A stretch of 6,296 nucleotides of DNA from JBBQXY01 sp038209195. GTDB taxonomy: Bacteria; Chloroflexota; Ktedonobacteria; Ktedonobacterales; Ktedonobacteraceae. The stretch is taken from the NCBI GenBank assembly GCA_038209195.1, contig JBBQXY010000243.1:1-6296 (forward strand), written 5' to 3'. The translations under genes were made by a program, and so were the position numbers. This document shows, piece by piece, positions 6,238 through 6,296 of the stretch (its first letter is position 1; every line of letters starts with the position of its first letter). The notes below the pieces were generated by a model. That model did no database searches. It had not been told where the DNA came from and saw nothing but the letters and a program-made list of their open reading frames with translations.

Positions 6238-6296
6238 CACGGACGCGATAAATCTGGTCCCTACGACATATACATTGATATATACAAATGCAAGAA

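Larger units (their letters stand above)
6141..6251. repeat. Inverted pair closing the right half of the element
   Basis: TTATCGCGTCC (6141-6151) and GGACGCGATAA (6241-6251) are perfect 11-bp reverse complements enclosing 89 bases. The right copy runs straight into the terminal repeat. With the long hairpin and the outer repeat this gives a branched, cloverleaf-like fold. Confidence 0.75.
5986..6261. mobile_element. Non-coding palindromic MITE-like element with TA flanks
   Basis: This 276-bp segment begins GGGACCAGATT (5986-5996) and ends AATCTGGTCCC (6251-6261), a perfect 11-bp terminal inverted repeat. Each end is directly flanked by TA (5984-5985 and 6262-6263), and the match continues three bases outward (GTA/TAC). 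Terminal repeats plus a duplicated TA are what IS630/Tc1-mariner transposases and their MITEs leave behind. There is no transposase gene inside and no convincing coding frame. From 5987 to 6151 the DNA is one large imperfect palindrome: each arm is 70 bases with no gaps, the inner 39 nearly perfect and the outer 31 matching at 19 positions by hand count. The element lies upstream of the ATPase gene, about 70 bases from its putative promoter. The MITE reading is inference; copy number cannot be seen from one window. Confidence 0.6.
5966..6292. repeat. Weak inverted repeat outside the MITE-like element
   Basis: TGCATTTG (5966-5973) and CAAATGCA (6285-6292) are perfect reverse complements on either side of the TA-bounded element. 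Between them and the TA sites the two flanks align only with gaps (both share ATGTAT-like runs). They may be remnants of an older palindrome into which the element inserted, or a chance match in AT-rich DNA. Confidence 0.35.

Noticed and set aside
5986..6261. CRISPR array or tRNA-like gene
   Set aside because: There are no regularly spaced direct repeats, only inverted ones. The branched fold lacks a T-arm sequence, an anticodon arm of the right size and a CCA-compatible end.

Overview
The window looks like chromosomal DNA of a filamentous, sporulating Chloroflexota of the Ktedonobacteria type. This is an inference from protein style and moderate GC content: a DUF58/DUF4129 membrane gene pair, and a large signalling ATPase with TPR repeats whose N-terminal Cys-rich GPYWYAY module I associate with that class. 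No ribosomal or other marker gene is present to confirm it.

Layout. Positions 3-1355 (+) hold a DUF58 protein whose reading frame runs off the left edge, so its true start is outside the window. It overlaps or abuts an eight-helix membrane protein ending in a DUF4129 domain (1294-2736, +). The two almost certainly form one operon. In other bacteria such genes sit with a MoxR AAA+ ATPase and a transglutaminase; the transglutaminase domain is absent from what is visible here. A 93-base gap follows, with a perfect 10-bp stem hairpin placed as a shared terminator between convergent genes. The minus strand from 5850 down to 2830 encodes one 1006-residue protein: Cys-rich N-terminal module, P-loop ATPase, long TPR region. 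A strong Shine-Dalgarno places its start 23 codons inside the longest open frame.

The last ~450 bases (5851-6296) hold no credible gene. They contain the upstream region of the ATPase gene and, from 5986 to 6261, a densely palindromic non-coding element. Its outer ends are inverted repeats (GGGACCAGATT / AATCTGGTCCC) flanked by TA on both sides. Inside is a 39-bp-arm hairpin with a single mismatch, and inside that a 69-bp unit bounded by (G/T)A and TA. The geometry fits a TA-inserting MITE (IS630/Tc1-mariner style) that received a second small MITE exactly at the TA in the centre of its own palindrome. Further hairpins fill the right half. This nested structure is the most unusual part of the window. 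The rest is fairly ordinary for the group, apart from a nine-base C tract inside the ATPase gene that could be a slippage site.
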